Assembly (NCBI GenBank): GCA_964425105.1 | Contig: CAYRLE010000016.1 | Coordinates: forward strand, 1-38,228 | DNA: 38,228 nucleotides | Direction: 5' to 3' | Source: S012-109 sp964425105 | GTDB lineage: Bacteria > Pseudomonadota > Gammaproteobacteria > SZUA-140 | Shown: positions 22,725 to 35,251 of the stretch, one piece after another | Numbering within the stretch: position 1 is the first letter of the stretch | How the letters are laid out: each line of letters starts with the position of its first letter | Notes under the pieces: model-generated | Databases searched by the model: none | Told to the model about the DNA's origin: nothing | Seen by the model: the letters and a program-made list of their open reading frames with translations, nothing else | Made by a program: the position numbers and the translations under genes

Positions 22725-23282
22725 ATGATCGAAGACATCAAGAAGGATGCGCAAACACGCATGGGCAAGAGTATCGCCGCCCTGCAGCAGGAATTCGCCA
22801 AGATCCGCACCGGGCGCGCCCATCCCAGCCTGCTGGACCATATCAAAGTGCCTTATTACGGCGACGAGGTGCCCCTCAATCAGGTGGCCAATGTCGCGGT
22901 GGGGGATTCCCGCACCCTGACGGTGACCCCCTGGGAGAAGAACATGGTGCCGGTGGTGGAGAAGGCCATCACCAGTTCTGACCTGGGGCTCAATCCGTCC
23001 ACTGCGGGTACCGTGATCCGGGTCAATCTGCCGCCGCTGACCGAGGAGCGGCGCCGTGAGATGACCAAGGTGGTGCGCGCTGAGGCGGAAGCGGCGCGGG
23101 TTGCGATCCGCAACATCCGCCGCGACGCCAACAGTGATCTCAAGACCCTGCTCAAAGAAAAAGAGATCACCGAGGACGAAGAGCGACACGCCGAGGAGGC
23201 CATTCAGAAGATGACCGACAAATTCATCGCTGAGGTGGAAAAGCTGCTTACCGAGAAAGAAGCGGAGCTAATGGAGATTTGA
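22725..23282 (+). CDS. frr: Ribosome recycling factor
   Basis: Splits post-termination ribosomes with EF-G. The 185-residue protein (typical length) begins with the long helix containing TRMGKSIAALQQEFAKIRTG and has HPSLLDHIKVPYYG, ending in the helical LKEKEITEDEERHAEE region. A purine-rich GGGGACAGGAG lies before the ATG. It follows pyrH after 12 bases. Confidence 0.98.
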   Translation: MIEDIKKDAQTRMGKSIAALQQEFAKIRTGRAHPSLLDHIKVPYYGDEVPLNQVANVAVGDSRTLTVTPWEKNMVPVVEKAITSSDLGLNPSTAGTVIRVNLPPLTEERRREMTKVVRAEAEAARVAIRNIRRDANSDLKTLLKEKEITEDEERHAEEAIQKMTDKFIAEVEKLLTEKEAELMEI

Positions 23283-23336
23283 AGGGTTCGGCGGATTGAG
23301 ATGCCGCTTGCGCAGCATCACAGACCACCACCTTGA

Positions 23337-24128
23337 ATGATCGAGACTGTCTTCACCATGTCCAGAGCCGACTCTCAAGCCCATGTCGTCACCATGACAG
23401 AGAAGCTGCCACGCCATGTGGCCATCATCATGGACGGCAACGGGCGTTGGGCGAAGAAACGCTTTATGCCGCGCATCGCCGGCCATCGCGCCGGTGTCGA
23501 GACGGTGCGCAATACAGTTCGCGCCTGTTCCCGCAAAGGTATCGAGGCGCTGACTTTGTTCGCCTTCAGCAGCGAAAACTGGCGCCGGCCCCGAGAGGAA
23601 GTGAGCCTGTTGATGGAGTTGTTGCTCGGCGCCCTGCAGCGCGAGGTCAGGAAGCTCCATGAAAACAACGTCTGCCTGCGCTTCATCGGTGACCGCAGCG
23701 CCTTTGCCGACAAGCTGGCGGCAAAGATGACGGATGCCGAGCAGCTGACCGGCGCCAATACGGGGCTGCAGCTGATGATTGCTGTCAACTATGGTGGCCG
23801 CTGGGATATCACCCAGGCAGCCCGCCAGCTGGCCCGCGAGGTGGCGGATGGCAAATTGTCCGTTGCCGACATCGATGAAGCCCTGTTGCAATCGCGACTC
23901 TCCCTGGCCGGTCTGCCGGAGCCCGATCTGTTTATCCGCACCGGCGGTGAGCAGCGGGTGAGCAACTTCCTGCTCTGGCAGCTGGCCTATACCGAGCTTT
24001 ACTTCACTGACACCCTGTGGCCCGATTTCGACGACCAGGCTTTTGATGCCGCCCTCAGCTCCTTTGCCGGCCGTCAGCGCCGCTTTGGCCGTACCGGCGA
24101 ACAAGTGGAGCAGATGCAGGGTGCCTAA
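23337..24128 (+). CDS. uppS: Undecaprenyl diphosphate synthase (cis-prenyltransferase)
   Basis: Condenses isopentenyl diphosphates onto farnesyl diphosphate to make C55 undecaprenyl diphosphate, the carrier lipid precursor for peptidoglycan and O-antigen. Motifs seen are HVAIIMDGNGRWAKKR (catalytic Asp), LFAFSSENWRRP, and the C-terminal PDLFIRTGGEQRVSNFLLWQ with AYTELYFTD. The start is uncertain: ATGs at 23337, 23358 and 23394 are all in frame and none has a clear ribosome-binding site. The last gives 244 residues and starts just before the conserved core; I give the longest (263). Confidence 0.95.
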   Translation: MIETVFTMSRADSQAHVVTMTEKLPRHVAIIMDGNGRWAKKRFMPRIAGHRAGVETVRNTVRACSRKGIEALTLFAFSSENWRRPREEVSLLMELLLGALQREVRKLHENNVCLRFIGDRSAFADKLAAKMTDAEQLTGANTGLQLMIAVNYGGRWDITQAARQLAREVADGKLSVADIDEALLQSRLSLAGLPEPDLFIRTGGEQRVSNFLLWQLAYTELYFTDTLWPDFDDQAFDAALSSFAGRQRRFGRTGEQVEQMQGA

Positions 24129-24161
24129 CAGGCGGGCTGCAGTCTGCGCGGACCCTGTCCC

Positions 24162-24183
24162 GGCGGCCACTGCCTGGGCCGCC
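24162..24183 (+). terminator. stem-loop between uppS and cdsA, possible attenuator
   Basis: GGCGGCC (24162-24168) pairs with GGCCGCC (24177-24183) around an 8-base loop and is followed by TTCGTTCTTT. It is weakly terminator-like and could reduce, not stop, read-through into cdsA. Confidence 0.35.
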
Positions 24184-24211
24184 TTCGTTCTTTGCCGCTT
24201 GCTTCCCGCTC

Positions 24212-25066
24212 ATGCCGCTTAGCCACCAGCTGCAGCAACGTCTGCTTACCGCCGCCGTTCTGGTGCCGCTATTTCTGGGGGCGATCCTGTGGCTGCCTAC
24301 GATCTATGTCATGGTGTTGTTCGCCTTGGTGGTGGCTCAGGGTGCCTGGGAATGGTCGGCTCTCATCGGCATGCGCGATGGGCGGCAGCGCGTTCTCTAT
24401 GTGGCCGCACTGCTGGCCGTCCTGCTGATGGTTGCCCGCCTCCTGCACACGCCTTGGCTGCTCCAGGGACTCCTGTTGCTGGCCACGGTCTGGTGGATCG
24501 CCGCGCTGAGTTGGATCCGGCGCAGTGAGGTGGGTGGCGCTGTGGCGGCCGCAGGTGAGCAGGGCGTATCCTGGTCCCTGGCGCTGGCGGGGTTCCTGGT
24601 GCTGGTGCCGGTGTGGGCCGCGCTGGTGGTGCTGCACGGCAACGGCAGCGCCGGTGTCTGGCTGTTGCTCACCCTGATGGGGATTGTCTGGGGGGCGGAC
24701 AGCGGCGCCTATTTTGCCGGCCGGCGCTGGGGACGGCACAAGCTGGCGCCCCACATCAGTCCCGGCAAGACCTGGGAAGGGGTGAGTGGCGGTGTGGCGG
24801 CGGCCCTGTTGATAGCACTGCTGGCCGCCTGGCTCATGGATTTCGGCTGGGCCAGCATGCCGGGCTTCGCCCTGTTGGCGGTAGTGACGACCCTGTTTTC
24901 CATCGTCGGCGATCTCCTGGAGAGCCTGCTCAAGCGGCGCTGCGGCGTGAAGGACAGCGGCAGCCTGCTGCCCGGACACGGCGGTGTTCTGGACCGCATC
25001 GACAGCCTTACCGCGGCGGCGCCGGTCTATACCCTGGGGCTGATGATGGAAGGGATCCGGCTGTGA
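24212..25066 (+). CDS. cdsA: Phosphatidate cytidylyltransferase
   Basis: Makes CDP-diacylglycerol from phosphatidate and CTP at the inner membrane, the branch point for all phospholipids. The 284-residue protein has about eight membrane helices and the C-terminal family signature SLLKRRCGVKDSG followed by LLPGHGGVLDRIDS. GADSGAYFAGRRWG and SPGKTWEG precede it. No ribosome-binding site is evident before the ATG. The stop overlaps the dxr GTG start (GTGA). Confidence 0.97.
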   Translation: MPLSHQLQQRLLTAAVLVPLFLGAILWLPTIYVMVLFALVVAQGAWEWSALIGMRDGRQRVLYVAALLAVLLMVARLLHTPWLLQGLLLLATVWWIAALSWIRRSEVGGAVAAAGEQGVSWSLALAGFLVLVPVWAALVVLHGNGSAGVWLLLTLMGIVWGADSGAYFAGRRWGRHKLAPHISPGKTWEGVSGGVAAALLIALLAAWLMDFGWASMPGFALLAVVTTLFSIVGDLLESLLKRRCGVKDSGSLLPGHGGVLDRIDSLTAAAPVYTLGLMMEGIRL

Positions 25067-26247
25067 AAGGGGTCACCGTTCTCGGCGCCACCGGATCCAT
25101 CGGTATCAATACCCTGGATGTGATGGCGCGCCATCCCGGCCGCTACCGGGCAGTGGCCCTGACGGCCAATTCCGAGGTGGAACGCCTCTATCGCCAGTGC
25201 CTGGAATTCCGTCCCGACTATGCCGTGATGGCCAACGAGGCCGCCGCGGCGCAACTGGCGGTGCGGCTTCGCGAAGTGCACCCGGAGATCCGCGTGCTCT
25301 CGGGCATGGCGGGCCTAGAGGAAGTGGCGGCCCTGCCGGAGGTGGAATGCGTCATGGCGGCCATCGTCGGCGCCGCCGGACTGCTGCCCACCCTGGCGGC
25401 GGCGCGCGCCGGCAAGCGCATTCTGCTGGCCAACAAGGAAGCGCTGGTGATGGCCGGGCAACTGTTCATGGACGAGGTGCGCCGCCACGGTGCGCAGCTG
25501 CTGCCCATCGACAGCGAGCACAACGCCATTTTTCAGTGTCTGCCGCCACAGCGCACGCAGGCATTGGCGGCGGGGGGCGTACGGCGCATCCTGTTGACCT
25601 CTTCCGGCGGACCCTTCCTGCGCCGCCCCCTCAAGGATCTCGCCGCCGTCACCCCCGACCAAGCCTGCGCCCATCCCAACTGGGCCATGGGGCGCAAGAT
25701 CTCGGTGGACTCCGCCACCATGATGAACAAGGGGCTGGAGGTCATCGAGGCCTGCTGGCTGTTCCGTGCCGCGCCTGATGAGGTACAGGTGGTGATCCAT
25801 CCCCAGAGCGTGGTCCACTCCATGGTCGAGTATGTCGACGGCTCGGTGCTGGCTCAGCTGGCCAGCCCCGACATGCGCATTCCCATCGCCCATGCCCTGG
25901 CCTGGCCGCAGCGCATCGACTCCGGGGCCGAGCGCCTCGACCTGTTCTCCGTGGCACGCCTGGACTTCGAGGCCCCCGACCTGGAGCGTTTTCCCTGCCT
26001 GGCCTATGCCTACCAGGCGGCGCGCAGCGGCGGCACGGCGGCGGCCATCCTCAACGCGGCCAACGAGGTGGCGGTGGCCGCCTTTCTCGCCGAGGAGATG
26101 CCCTTTACCGCCATTCCCCAGGTGATCGCCGCCACCATGGCCGCTGTGCCCGGGCGGACGGCGGACTCGCTGTCTGATATCCTTGACGACGACCGGCGCG
26201 CCCGCGAGCATGCCCGCAACCTTGTTCGACACACAGCAGATTCATGA
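25063..26247 (+). CDS. dxr: 1-deoxy-D-xylulose 5-phosphate reductoisomerase
   Basis: Second step of the MEP isoprenoid pathway: NADPH-dependent rearrangement and reduction of DXP to MEP. The 394-residue product (E. coli 398) begins with the NADPH loop GATGSIG (residues 8-14). It also has LANKEALVMAG, the metal/substrate residues in DSEHNAIFQ, and WAMGRKISVDSATMMNKGLE. It starts at a GTG inside the cdsA stop. Its stop overlaps the rseP ATG (ATGA), so cdsA-dxr-rseP form a tightly coupled run. Confidence 0.98.
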   Translation: MKGVTVLGATGSIGINTLDVMARHPGRYRAVALTANSEVERLYRQCLEFRPDYAVMANEAAAAQLAVRLREVHPEIRVLSGMAGLEEVAALPEVECVMAAIVGAAGLLPTLAAARAGKRILLANKEALVMAGQLFMDEVRRHGAQLLPIDSEHNAIFQCLPPQRTQALAAGGVRRILLTSSGGPFLRRPLKDLAAVTPDQACAHPNWAMGRKISVDSATMMNKGLEVIEACWLFRAAPDEVQVVIHPQSVVHSMVEYVDGSVLAQLASPDMRIPIAHALAWPQRIDSGAERLDLFSVARLDFEAPDLERFPCLAYAYQAARSGGTAAAILNAANEVAVAAFLAEEMPFTAIPQVIAATMAAVPGRTADSLSDILDDDRRAREHARNLVRHTADS

Positions 26248-27608
26248 ATAGCGTCCTCTCTTCGATTTTCTTTTTCATCCTCGCCATCGGCGTACTCATC
26301 ACGGTGCACGAGTTCGGGCATTTCTGGGTGGCCCGCAAGCTGGGGGTCAAGGTGTTGCGGTTTTCCATCGGCTTCGGCAAACCGCTCTTGAGTTGGCGGC
26401 GGGGCGGCGACGAAACGGAATACGTGTTGGCGGCGCTGCCATTGGGGGGCTATGTGCAGATGCTGGACGAGCGCGAGGGCCCGGTGGCGGCAGAGGAGTT
26501 GCATCGCGCCTTCAACCGCAAACCCCTGGCCAGCCGCTTCGCCATCGTGGCCGCCGGGCCACTGTTCAATTTTCTGCTCGCCATCCTGGCCTACTGGCTG
26601 ATGTTCGTGATCGGGGTCAGCGGCGTCAAACCCGTCATCGGCGCGGTGCAGGAGAACAGCCTGGCCGAGCAGGGCGGTTTCCGCAACGGCGACCAGATCC
26701 TTGCCATCGACGGCCGTGAAGTGCCGACCTGGAATGCCGCCTTTCTGGCCCTCATGGAGGAGAGCCTGGACGGCAAGCCAGTGGATGTGGAGGTGCTGGA
26801 CGAGGCGGGCATCCGCCGAGCCCGGGTGCTGGACTTCAGCGCCCTGCCAGCGGACGTGGATCGTTCCAATCTCATCAGCAACCTGGGCCTGCAGCCCTAT
26901 TCGCCGCCCATCCCGCCGGTGATCGGCAAGCTGGAGCCGGGGGGGGTTGCCGAGCAGGCCGGTTTTCAGGTGGGCGACCGCATCCTGGCGGTGGATGGCG
27001 AGGCCGTTGACGACTGGCGGGCGTGGGTGAAGATCGTCCGCGAACATCCGGGCAAGCCGCTGCAGGTGACGGTGGCGCGCGGCCCTCAAGAGGTGACCCT
27101 GACCCTGACGCCGGCGGTGGTGACCACCAGCAATGGCGAGATCGGCCGCATCGGCGCCGCCGTCGCCTATCCCGAGGACTTGGTCAGCGAGTTGCGGGCC
27201 GTAGAGCGCTATTCGCCCCTGGCCGCCGGCGGCATGGCCGTACAGCGCACCTGGGACATGACCCTGCTCACCTTCCGTATGCTGTGGCGCATGGTGGTGG
27301 GTGATGTCTCGGTGGCCAATCTCGGTGGCCCCATCCGCATCGCCCAGTACGCGGGGTATTCCGCCAGCGTGGGCTTCGTCTCCTTCATCGGATTTCTGGC
27401 CCTTATCAGCATCAGTCTCGGGGTGCTCAATCTGCTGCCCATCCCGGTGCTGGACGGCGGCCACCTGCTGTACTATGCCATTGAATTCGTCAAGGGCAGT
27501 CCCTTGTCGGATGAGGTTCAGGCCTTGGGGCAGCGTCTCGGCATCGCTATTCTGATCGGCGTCATGGTGATCGCTTTCTATAACGATCTCGCGCAATTGT
27601 TCGGCTGA
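26244..27608 (+). CDS. rseP: Regulator of sigma-E protease RseP (site-2 metalloprotease)
   Basis: An inner-membrane zinc protease that performs the second cut of anti-sigma factor RseA in the envelope-stress response and clears signal peptides. The 454-residue protein (E. coli 450) has the zinc motif HEFGH at residues 22-26 in the first helix and two PDZ domains between about 115 and 300. The third zinc-ligand region PIPVLDGGHLLYY lies in the C-terminal membrane part. It precedes bamA, whose status feeds the same stress pathway. Confidence 0.97.
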   Translation: MNSVLSSIFFFILAIGVLITVHEFGHFWVARKLGVKVLRFSIGFGKPLLSWRRGGDETEYVLAALPLGGYVQMLDEREGPVAAEELHRAFNRKPLASRFAIVAAGPLFNFLLAILAYWLMFVIGVSGVKPVIGAVQENSLAEQGGFRNGDQILAIDGREVPTWNAAFLALMEESLDGKPVDVEVLDEAGIRRARVLDFSALPADVDRSNLISNLGLQPYSPPIPPVIGKLEPGGVAEQAGFQVGDRILAVDGEAVDDWRAWVKIVREHPGKPLQVTVARGPQEVTLTLTPAVVTTSNGEIGRIGAAVAYPEDLVSELRAVERYSPLAAGGMAVQRTWDMTLLTFRMLWRMVVGDVSVANLGGPIRIAQYAGYSASVGFVSFIGFLALISISLGVLNLLPIPVLDGGHLLYYAIEFVKGSPLSDEVQALGQRLGIAILIGVMVIAFYNDLAQLFG

Positions 27609-27624
27609 GGCAGGAGCGGCGCCG

Positions 27625-29913
27625 GTGCTGAGCATGAAAAGAATCGTTGCCCTATTGCTGCTGTGGTGCCTGCCCCTGCAGGGTCTGCAGGCCTTCGAGT
27701 CCTTCGTGGTCAAGGAGATCCGCGTCGAAGGGCTGGAGCGCATTAGCGTCGGCACCGTTCTCAACTATCTGCCCTTGGAGGTGGGCGAGACGCTGGATGC
27801 CAAGCGCTCGGCGGCCGTCATCCGCGCGCTGTTCAAGACCGGTTTCTTCGACGATGTCAGCCTGGCGCGTGACGGCGACACCCTGGTGGTCCAGGTCAAG
27901 GAGCGCCCGGCCATCGCCGAAATCACGCTGTCCGGCAACAAGGACCTGGAAACCGATCAGCTGCTCGATGCCCTGAAGAGCATCGGTCTGGCGGAAGGGC
28001 GGGTCTTCGACCGTTCCTCCCTGGACAAGATCGAGAAGGAACTGGAGCGTCAGTATTTCGCCCAGGGAAAATACGGTGTGCGCATCACCTCCACCATCAC
28101 GCCGCTGAAGGACAACCGGGTGAAACTGGCCATCGATATCTATGAGGGCAAGGTGGCCCGCATCCGGCGCATCAGCATCGTCGGCAACCGGGTATACAAG
28201 GAAAGCACCCTGCTGGGCAGGTTCCAGCTCAGCGCCCCCACCATTCTCTCCTTTCTCAAGGACAGTGATCAGTATTCCCGGCAAAAACTGTCCGGTGATC
28301 TCGAGACCCTGCGCTCTTTTTATCTGGATCGCGGTTATATCAACTTCAATATCGAATCCACCCAGGTCACCATCACTCCCGACCGGCGCGATGTCTATGT
28401 GACCATCAATATCAGCGAGGGTGAGAAATACACCGTCAGTGCCGTGCGCCTGGCCGGCGACCTGGTGGTGGATGAGGAGGAGTTGCAGTCCTTGTTGCGC
28501 ATCGCCGCCGGCGATGTCTTTTCCCGGCGCCGCATCACGGAAAGCAGCAACGCCATCAGCGAGCGTCTGGGGCAGGAGGGCTTTGCCTTTGCCAATGTCA
28601 CGCCATCCCCCGATATCGACAAGGACAAGCGGCAGGTGAGCCTGACTTTCTTCATCGATCCCGGCAAGCGTATCTATGTGCGGCGCATCAACATCGCCGG
28701 CAACGCCAAGACCCGCGACAGCGTGGTGCGCCGCGAATTACGTCAGCTGGAGGGTGCCTGGATCTCCACCAGCAAGATCAACCGTTCCCGGGTGCGCCTG
28801 CAACGCCTCGGTTACTTCGATGAAGTCAATGTGGAAACCCCGGTGGTGCCTGGTATCGACGACCAGATGGACGTCAACTTCAGCGTCAGCGAACGCTCCT
28901 CGGGCAGTCTCATGGCCGGTCTCGGCTATTCTCAGGGGCAGGGCCTGCTGATCAATGCCAGCATCAGTCAGAACAATATCTTCGGCACCGGCAACCGTGT
29001 CTCGGCCACGGTCAACAACAGTTCCGTCAACAAGGTCTACAGTTTTTCCTACACCAATCCCTATTACACTATCGACGGCATCAGCCGCGGCTTCCGCCTC
29101 TTCAGCCGCTCCACCGATTCGCGCCAGGCGAATGTCGCGGCCTACACCTCCGATGTCTGGGGAGGCGGGGTGAATTTCGGCATCCCCCTCAGTGAGTTCA
29201 ACCGCGTACGCTTGTCCCTGAATTACGAAAACACCCAACTGAGCACCTCGGATCTGACACCGGATTCCTATATCCGCTTCATTGCCGACAACGGCGACGA
29301 GTTCGATCTCGTGAAGCTCAATCTCACCTGGTCCCACGACACCCGCAACCGGGCGATATTTGCGGATCGGGGCGGCAACCGCATCCTGTCGGCCGATGTG
29401 GCCGTACCGCTGGGCAATCTGGAGTATTACAAGATCAGATACCGCGAATCCCGTTTCCTGCCCCTGGCGGACGACTTTACTTTCCTGCTCAAAGGGGAAC
29501 TCGCCATTGGCGATGCCTATGGCGATACCACGGAACTGCCGTTCTGGGAGCGTTACTATGCAGGCGGCCCCAGTTCCATACGCGGCTACCGCAGCAACCG
29601 TCTCGGCCCCCAGGAAAACGGCGTGCCGCGCGGCGGTGCCTTCAAGGTGGTGGGCAATGCCGAACTGATTCTGCCGGTGCCCTTTGCCGCGGAGAATAAA
29701 TCATTGCGTCTCACGGCATTCTTTGATATTGGTAACGTATTCGCAAGAAAAGAGGACTTCAATGCCGATGAACTGCGCTATTCGGCAGGCCTGTCGGTAA
29801 TGTGGCTAACGCCCATGGCCCCCTTGACGTTCAGCTATGCCTGGCCTTTGAACGATGAACCCGGGGATGATCTGGAACGCTTCCAGTTCTCCCTCGGTGC
29901 TTTTGGTTTTTGA
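27625..29913 (+). CDS. bamA: Outer membrane protein assembly factor BamA
   Basis: Central subunit of the BAM complex that folds beta-barrel proteins into the outer membrane. The protein has a signal peptide (LLLLWCLPLQGLQA, cleaved before FESF) and five POTRA domains, each with a GxxxI/V-type glycine turn (for example IRVEGLERIS and RISIVGNRVYK). A C-terminal barrel contains GPSSIRGYRSNRLGP and ends in a terminal Phe (LGAFGF), the usual outer-membrane signal. The GTG at 27625 has AGGAG eight bases upstream; an ATG three codons later (27634) is also plausible. Confidence 0.98.
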   Translation: MLSMKRIVALLLLWCLPLQGLQAFESFVVKEIRVEGLERISVGTVLNYLPLEVGETLDAKRSAAVIRALFKTGFFDDVSLARDGDTLVVQVKERPAIAEITLSGNKDLETDQLLDALKSIGLAEGRVFDRSSLDKIEKELERQYFAQGKYGVRITSTITPLKDNRVKLAIDIYEGKVARIRRISIVGNRVYKESTLLGRFQLSAPTILSFLKDSDQYSRQKLSGDLETLRSFYLDRGYINFNIESTQVTITPDRRDVYVTINISEGEKYTVSAVRLAGDLVVDEEELQSLLRIAAGDVFSRRRITESSNAISERLGQEGFAFANVTPSPDIDKDKRQVSLTFFIDPGKRIYVRRINIAGNAKTRDSVVRRELRQLEGAWISTSKINRSRVRLQRLGYFDEVNVETPVVPGIDDQMDVNFSVSERSSGSLMAGLGYSQGQGLLINASISQNNIFGTGNRVSATVNNSSVNKVYSFSYTNPYYTIDGISRGFRLFSRSTDSRQANVAAYTSDVWGGGVNFGIPLSEFNRVRLSLNYENTQLSTSDLTPDSYIRFIADNGDEFDLVKLNLTWSHDTRNRAIFADRGGNRILSADVAVPLGNLEYYKIRYRESRFLPLADDFTFLLKGELAIGDAYGDTTELPFWERYYAGGPSSIRGYRSNRLGPQENGVPRGGAFKVVGNAELILPVPFAAENKSLRLTAFFDIGNVFARKEDFNADELRYSAGLSVMWLTPMAPLTFSYAWPLNDEPGDDLERFQFSLGAFGF

Positions 29914-29930
29914 TACAGTGGAGTGATATT

Positions 29931-30461
29931 TTGAAACAGTTGTCTCTTGTTTTTGCCCTCGTAATCCTTGGCCTGGGCCATTTGAGCACAGTGAACGCGG
30001 CAGAGGTGAAAGTCGGTTATGTGGATGCGGCGCGTCTCCTGGAAGAAGCCCCCCAGGCACAGGTGGCCACCCAGCGCCTGAAAGAGGAGTTTGCCCCCCG
30101 CGAGGATGAAATGATCGCCATCCAGAACGAACTCAAGCAGTTGCAGGAACGTCTCGATCGTGATGGCGCCATCATGAGCGAGACGGAACGCAAGCGCATC
30201 GGCCTCGACATCCTGGCGCGCAAGCGCGAACTGCGCCGTCTCCAGGAGGATTTCCGCGAGGACATCAATCTGCGCAGGAACGATGCCATCGGCACGCTCC
30301 AGCAACTGATCAAGCAGGCCATCGAGGACGTGGGCCGGGAAGGCAAGTATGACCTCATATTCTATGAGGGGATTGCCTATGCCAACCCGGCCCTGGACAT
30401 CACCGATGTCGTGCTTGAAGGCCTGAAGAAACTGGATGCGCAGTCTGGGAAAAAGCAGTGA
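29931..30461 (+). CDS. skp: Periplasmic chaperone Skp (OmpH family)
   Basis: Holds unfolded outer-membrane proteins in the periplasm for delivery to BAM. The 176-residue precursor has a signal peptide (KQLSLVFALVILGLGHL, cleaved near VNAA). Then come VKVGYVDAARLLEEAPQA, the family start, a long charged coiled coil (about residues 45-120) and a C-terminal domain with DLIFYEGIAYANPALDITD. I pick the TTG at 29931 because GGAG lies 7 bases before it and it starts the signal peptide; an upstream TTG at 29910 overlaps bamA. lpxD, usually the next gene, is missing. Confidence 0.94.
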   Translation: MKQLSLVFALVILGLGHLSTVNAAEVKVGYVDAARLLEEAPQAQVATQRLKEEFAPREDEMIAIQNELKQLQERLDRDGAIMSETERKRIGLDILARKRELRRLQEDFREDINLRRNDAIGTLQQLIKQAIEDVGREGKYDLIFYEGIAYANPALDITDVVLEGLKKLDAQSGKKQ

Positions 30462-30523
30462 CAGCCGGTGCCCGCTGAACTGAACGCCACTCCTGCACGC
30501 TCTGAGCAAGCTCCGCCACCGGC

Positions 30524-30553
30524 TTTACCTAGAGCCCGGCCGGGCGGTACAAT
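30524..30553 (+). promoter_or_regulatory. candidate promoter in the skp-fabZ gap
   Basis: TTTACC (30524-30529), an 18-bp GC-rich spacer and TACAAT (30548-30553). The -10 is good and the -35 moderate. It could give fabZ-rnhB its own promoter. The gap also has an 8-bp inverted repeat, AGCCGGTG (30463-30470) with CACCGGCT (30517-30524), 46 bases apart. Apart from these I see nothing in the 220-bp gap. Confidence 0.4.
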
Positions 30554-30681
30554 CCCCCCCGCCTGTCTGCGAACCATGATGCAGTCCGGCCCAGGTCCAG
30601 CATATTGAACGAACGCAATGCGGTCGTATGGAAAGCAAACAGGATGAGGTACTCATCCTCAGAAACTATGGTAGCCGTGAC

Positions 30682-31164
30682 ATGACTCAGGAAAAAATCG
30701 ACAGCCCCGCATTGCCGACGGCCATGGACATCCATGAAGTGCTCAATCATCTGCCGCATCGCTATCCCTTTCTGTTGATCGATCGGGTGATCCAGTGCAC
30801 ACCGGGCCAGTCCCTGACGGCACTCAAGAATGTCTCCTACAATGAACCCTATTTCACCGGCCACTTTCCGGTGCGCCCGGTGATGCCCGGGGTGCTGCTG
30901 CTCGAGGCCCTGGCCCAGGCCACCGGCATCCTGGCCTTCCGCAGTACCGAATCCCAGCCCGACGACGACACTCTCTATTACTTCGTCGGCATCGACAATG
31001 CCCGTTTCAAACGCCCGGTGGAGCCGGGCGATCAGGTGATTCTCGATGTCTCCATCATCCGCAACGTGCGCAACATCTGGCGTTTCAATGCCGAGGCCCG
31101 GGTGGCCGGCCAGATGGTGGCCAATGCGGAAATCATGTGCGCCGCCAAGTCCATTGCGGAATGA
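30682..31164 (+). CDS. fabZ: 3-hydroxyacyl-[acyl-carrier-protein] dehydratase FabZ
   Basis: Dehydrates 3-hydroxyacyl-ACP in fatty-acid elongation. The hotdog-fold protein has HLPHRYPFLLIDRV, the catalytic His61 in NEPYFTGHFP and Glu75 in GVLLLEALAQATG, then GIDNARFKRPVEPGDQ. The start is not certain: ATGs at 30628, 30682 and 30724 are in frame and none has a clear ribosome-binding site. I take 30682 (160 residues; E. coli has 151). Unusually it is flanked directly by skp and rnhB, without lpxD, lpxA or lpxB. Its stop overlaps the rnhB start (ATGA). Confidence 0.95.
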   Translation: MTQEKIDSPALPTAMDIHEVLNHLPHRYPFLLIDRVIQCTPGQSLTALKNVSYNEPYFTGHFPVRPVMPGVLLLEALAQATGILAFRSTESQPDDDTLYYFVGIDNARFKRPVEPGDQVILDVSIIRNVRNIWRFNAEARVAGQMVANAEIMCAAKSIAE

Positions 31165-31742
31165 ACCCAGAGGAACTGCTCGCCGGCGTCGATGAGGCAG
31201 GGCGCGGGCCGCTGGCGGGACCGGTGATCGCCGCCGCGGTGATCCTCCATCCCGAGCGCCACATCCCTGGCCTGCAGGATTCCAAGCAGCTTTCCGCCCG
31301 GCGCCGCGAGCAACTCGAGCTCTGCATCCACCAAGATGCCCTGGCCTGGGGACTGGGACGCGCGGAAGTGGCGGAAATCGACCGCCTCAACATCCTCCAG
31401 GCCACGCTGCTGGCCATGCAGCGCGCCGTGGCTGCCCTCGATCCCGCACCGCAGCGGGCCCTGGTGGATGGCAACTGCGCCCCCCGGCTGGCCTGCCTGG
31501 TGGAAACCGTGGTGAAGGGCGATCAGAAGGTGGCGGCCATCGCCGCCGCCTCCATCCTGGCCAAGGTGGCACGTGATCGCGAGATGACCGCCCTGGAGGC
31601 GGCCTGTCCCGGCTATGGCTTCGCCCAGCACAAGGGCTATCCCACGCGCAGCCATCTGCAGGCGCTGCAGCAGTTGGGGGTCAGTCCCCATCACCGCCGT
31701 TCCTTTGCGCCGGTGCGCGCCTGCCTCGGCGCGGCTCGCTAG
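31161..31742 (+). CDS. rnhB: Ribonuclease HII
   Basis: Cuts RNA-DNA hybrids and removes single misincorporated ribonucleotides. The 193-residue protein starts just before the active-site motif GVDEAGRGPLAGPV (Asp11, Glu12). It has DSKQLSARRR, VDGN with the third acidic residue, and GDQKVAAIAAASILAKVARD. The start lies inside the fabZ stop. In relatives it follows lpxB; here it follows fabZ. Confidence 0.97.
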   Translation: MNPEELLAGVDEAGRGPLAGPVIAAAVILHPERHIPGLQDSKQLSARRREQLELCIHQDALAWGLGRAEVAEIDRLNILQATLLAMQRAVAALDPAPQRALVDGNCAPRLACLVETVVKGDQKVAAIAAASILAKVARDREMTALEAACPGYGFAQHKGYPTRSHLQALQQLGVSPHHRRSFAPVRACLGAAR

Positions 31743-31756
31743 CCGCGGGCAGCTCC

Positions 31757-31767
31757 GCTACAATAAG
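31757..31767 (+). promoter_or_regulatory. possible -10 element just before dnaE
   Basis: CTACAATAAGG contains TACAAT less than 15 bases before the dnaE ATG, with no convincing -35. If used, the dnaE leader would be only a few bases. The AAGG after it can alternatively be read as a ribosome-binding site. Confidence 0.25.
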
Positions 31768-31773
31768 GCCTGT

Positions 31774-35241
<3,468 letters not shown>

Positions 35242-35251
35242 GTCATCAAAG

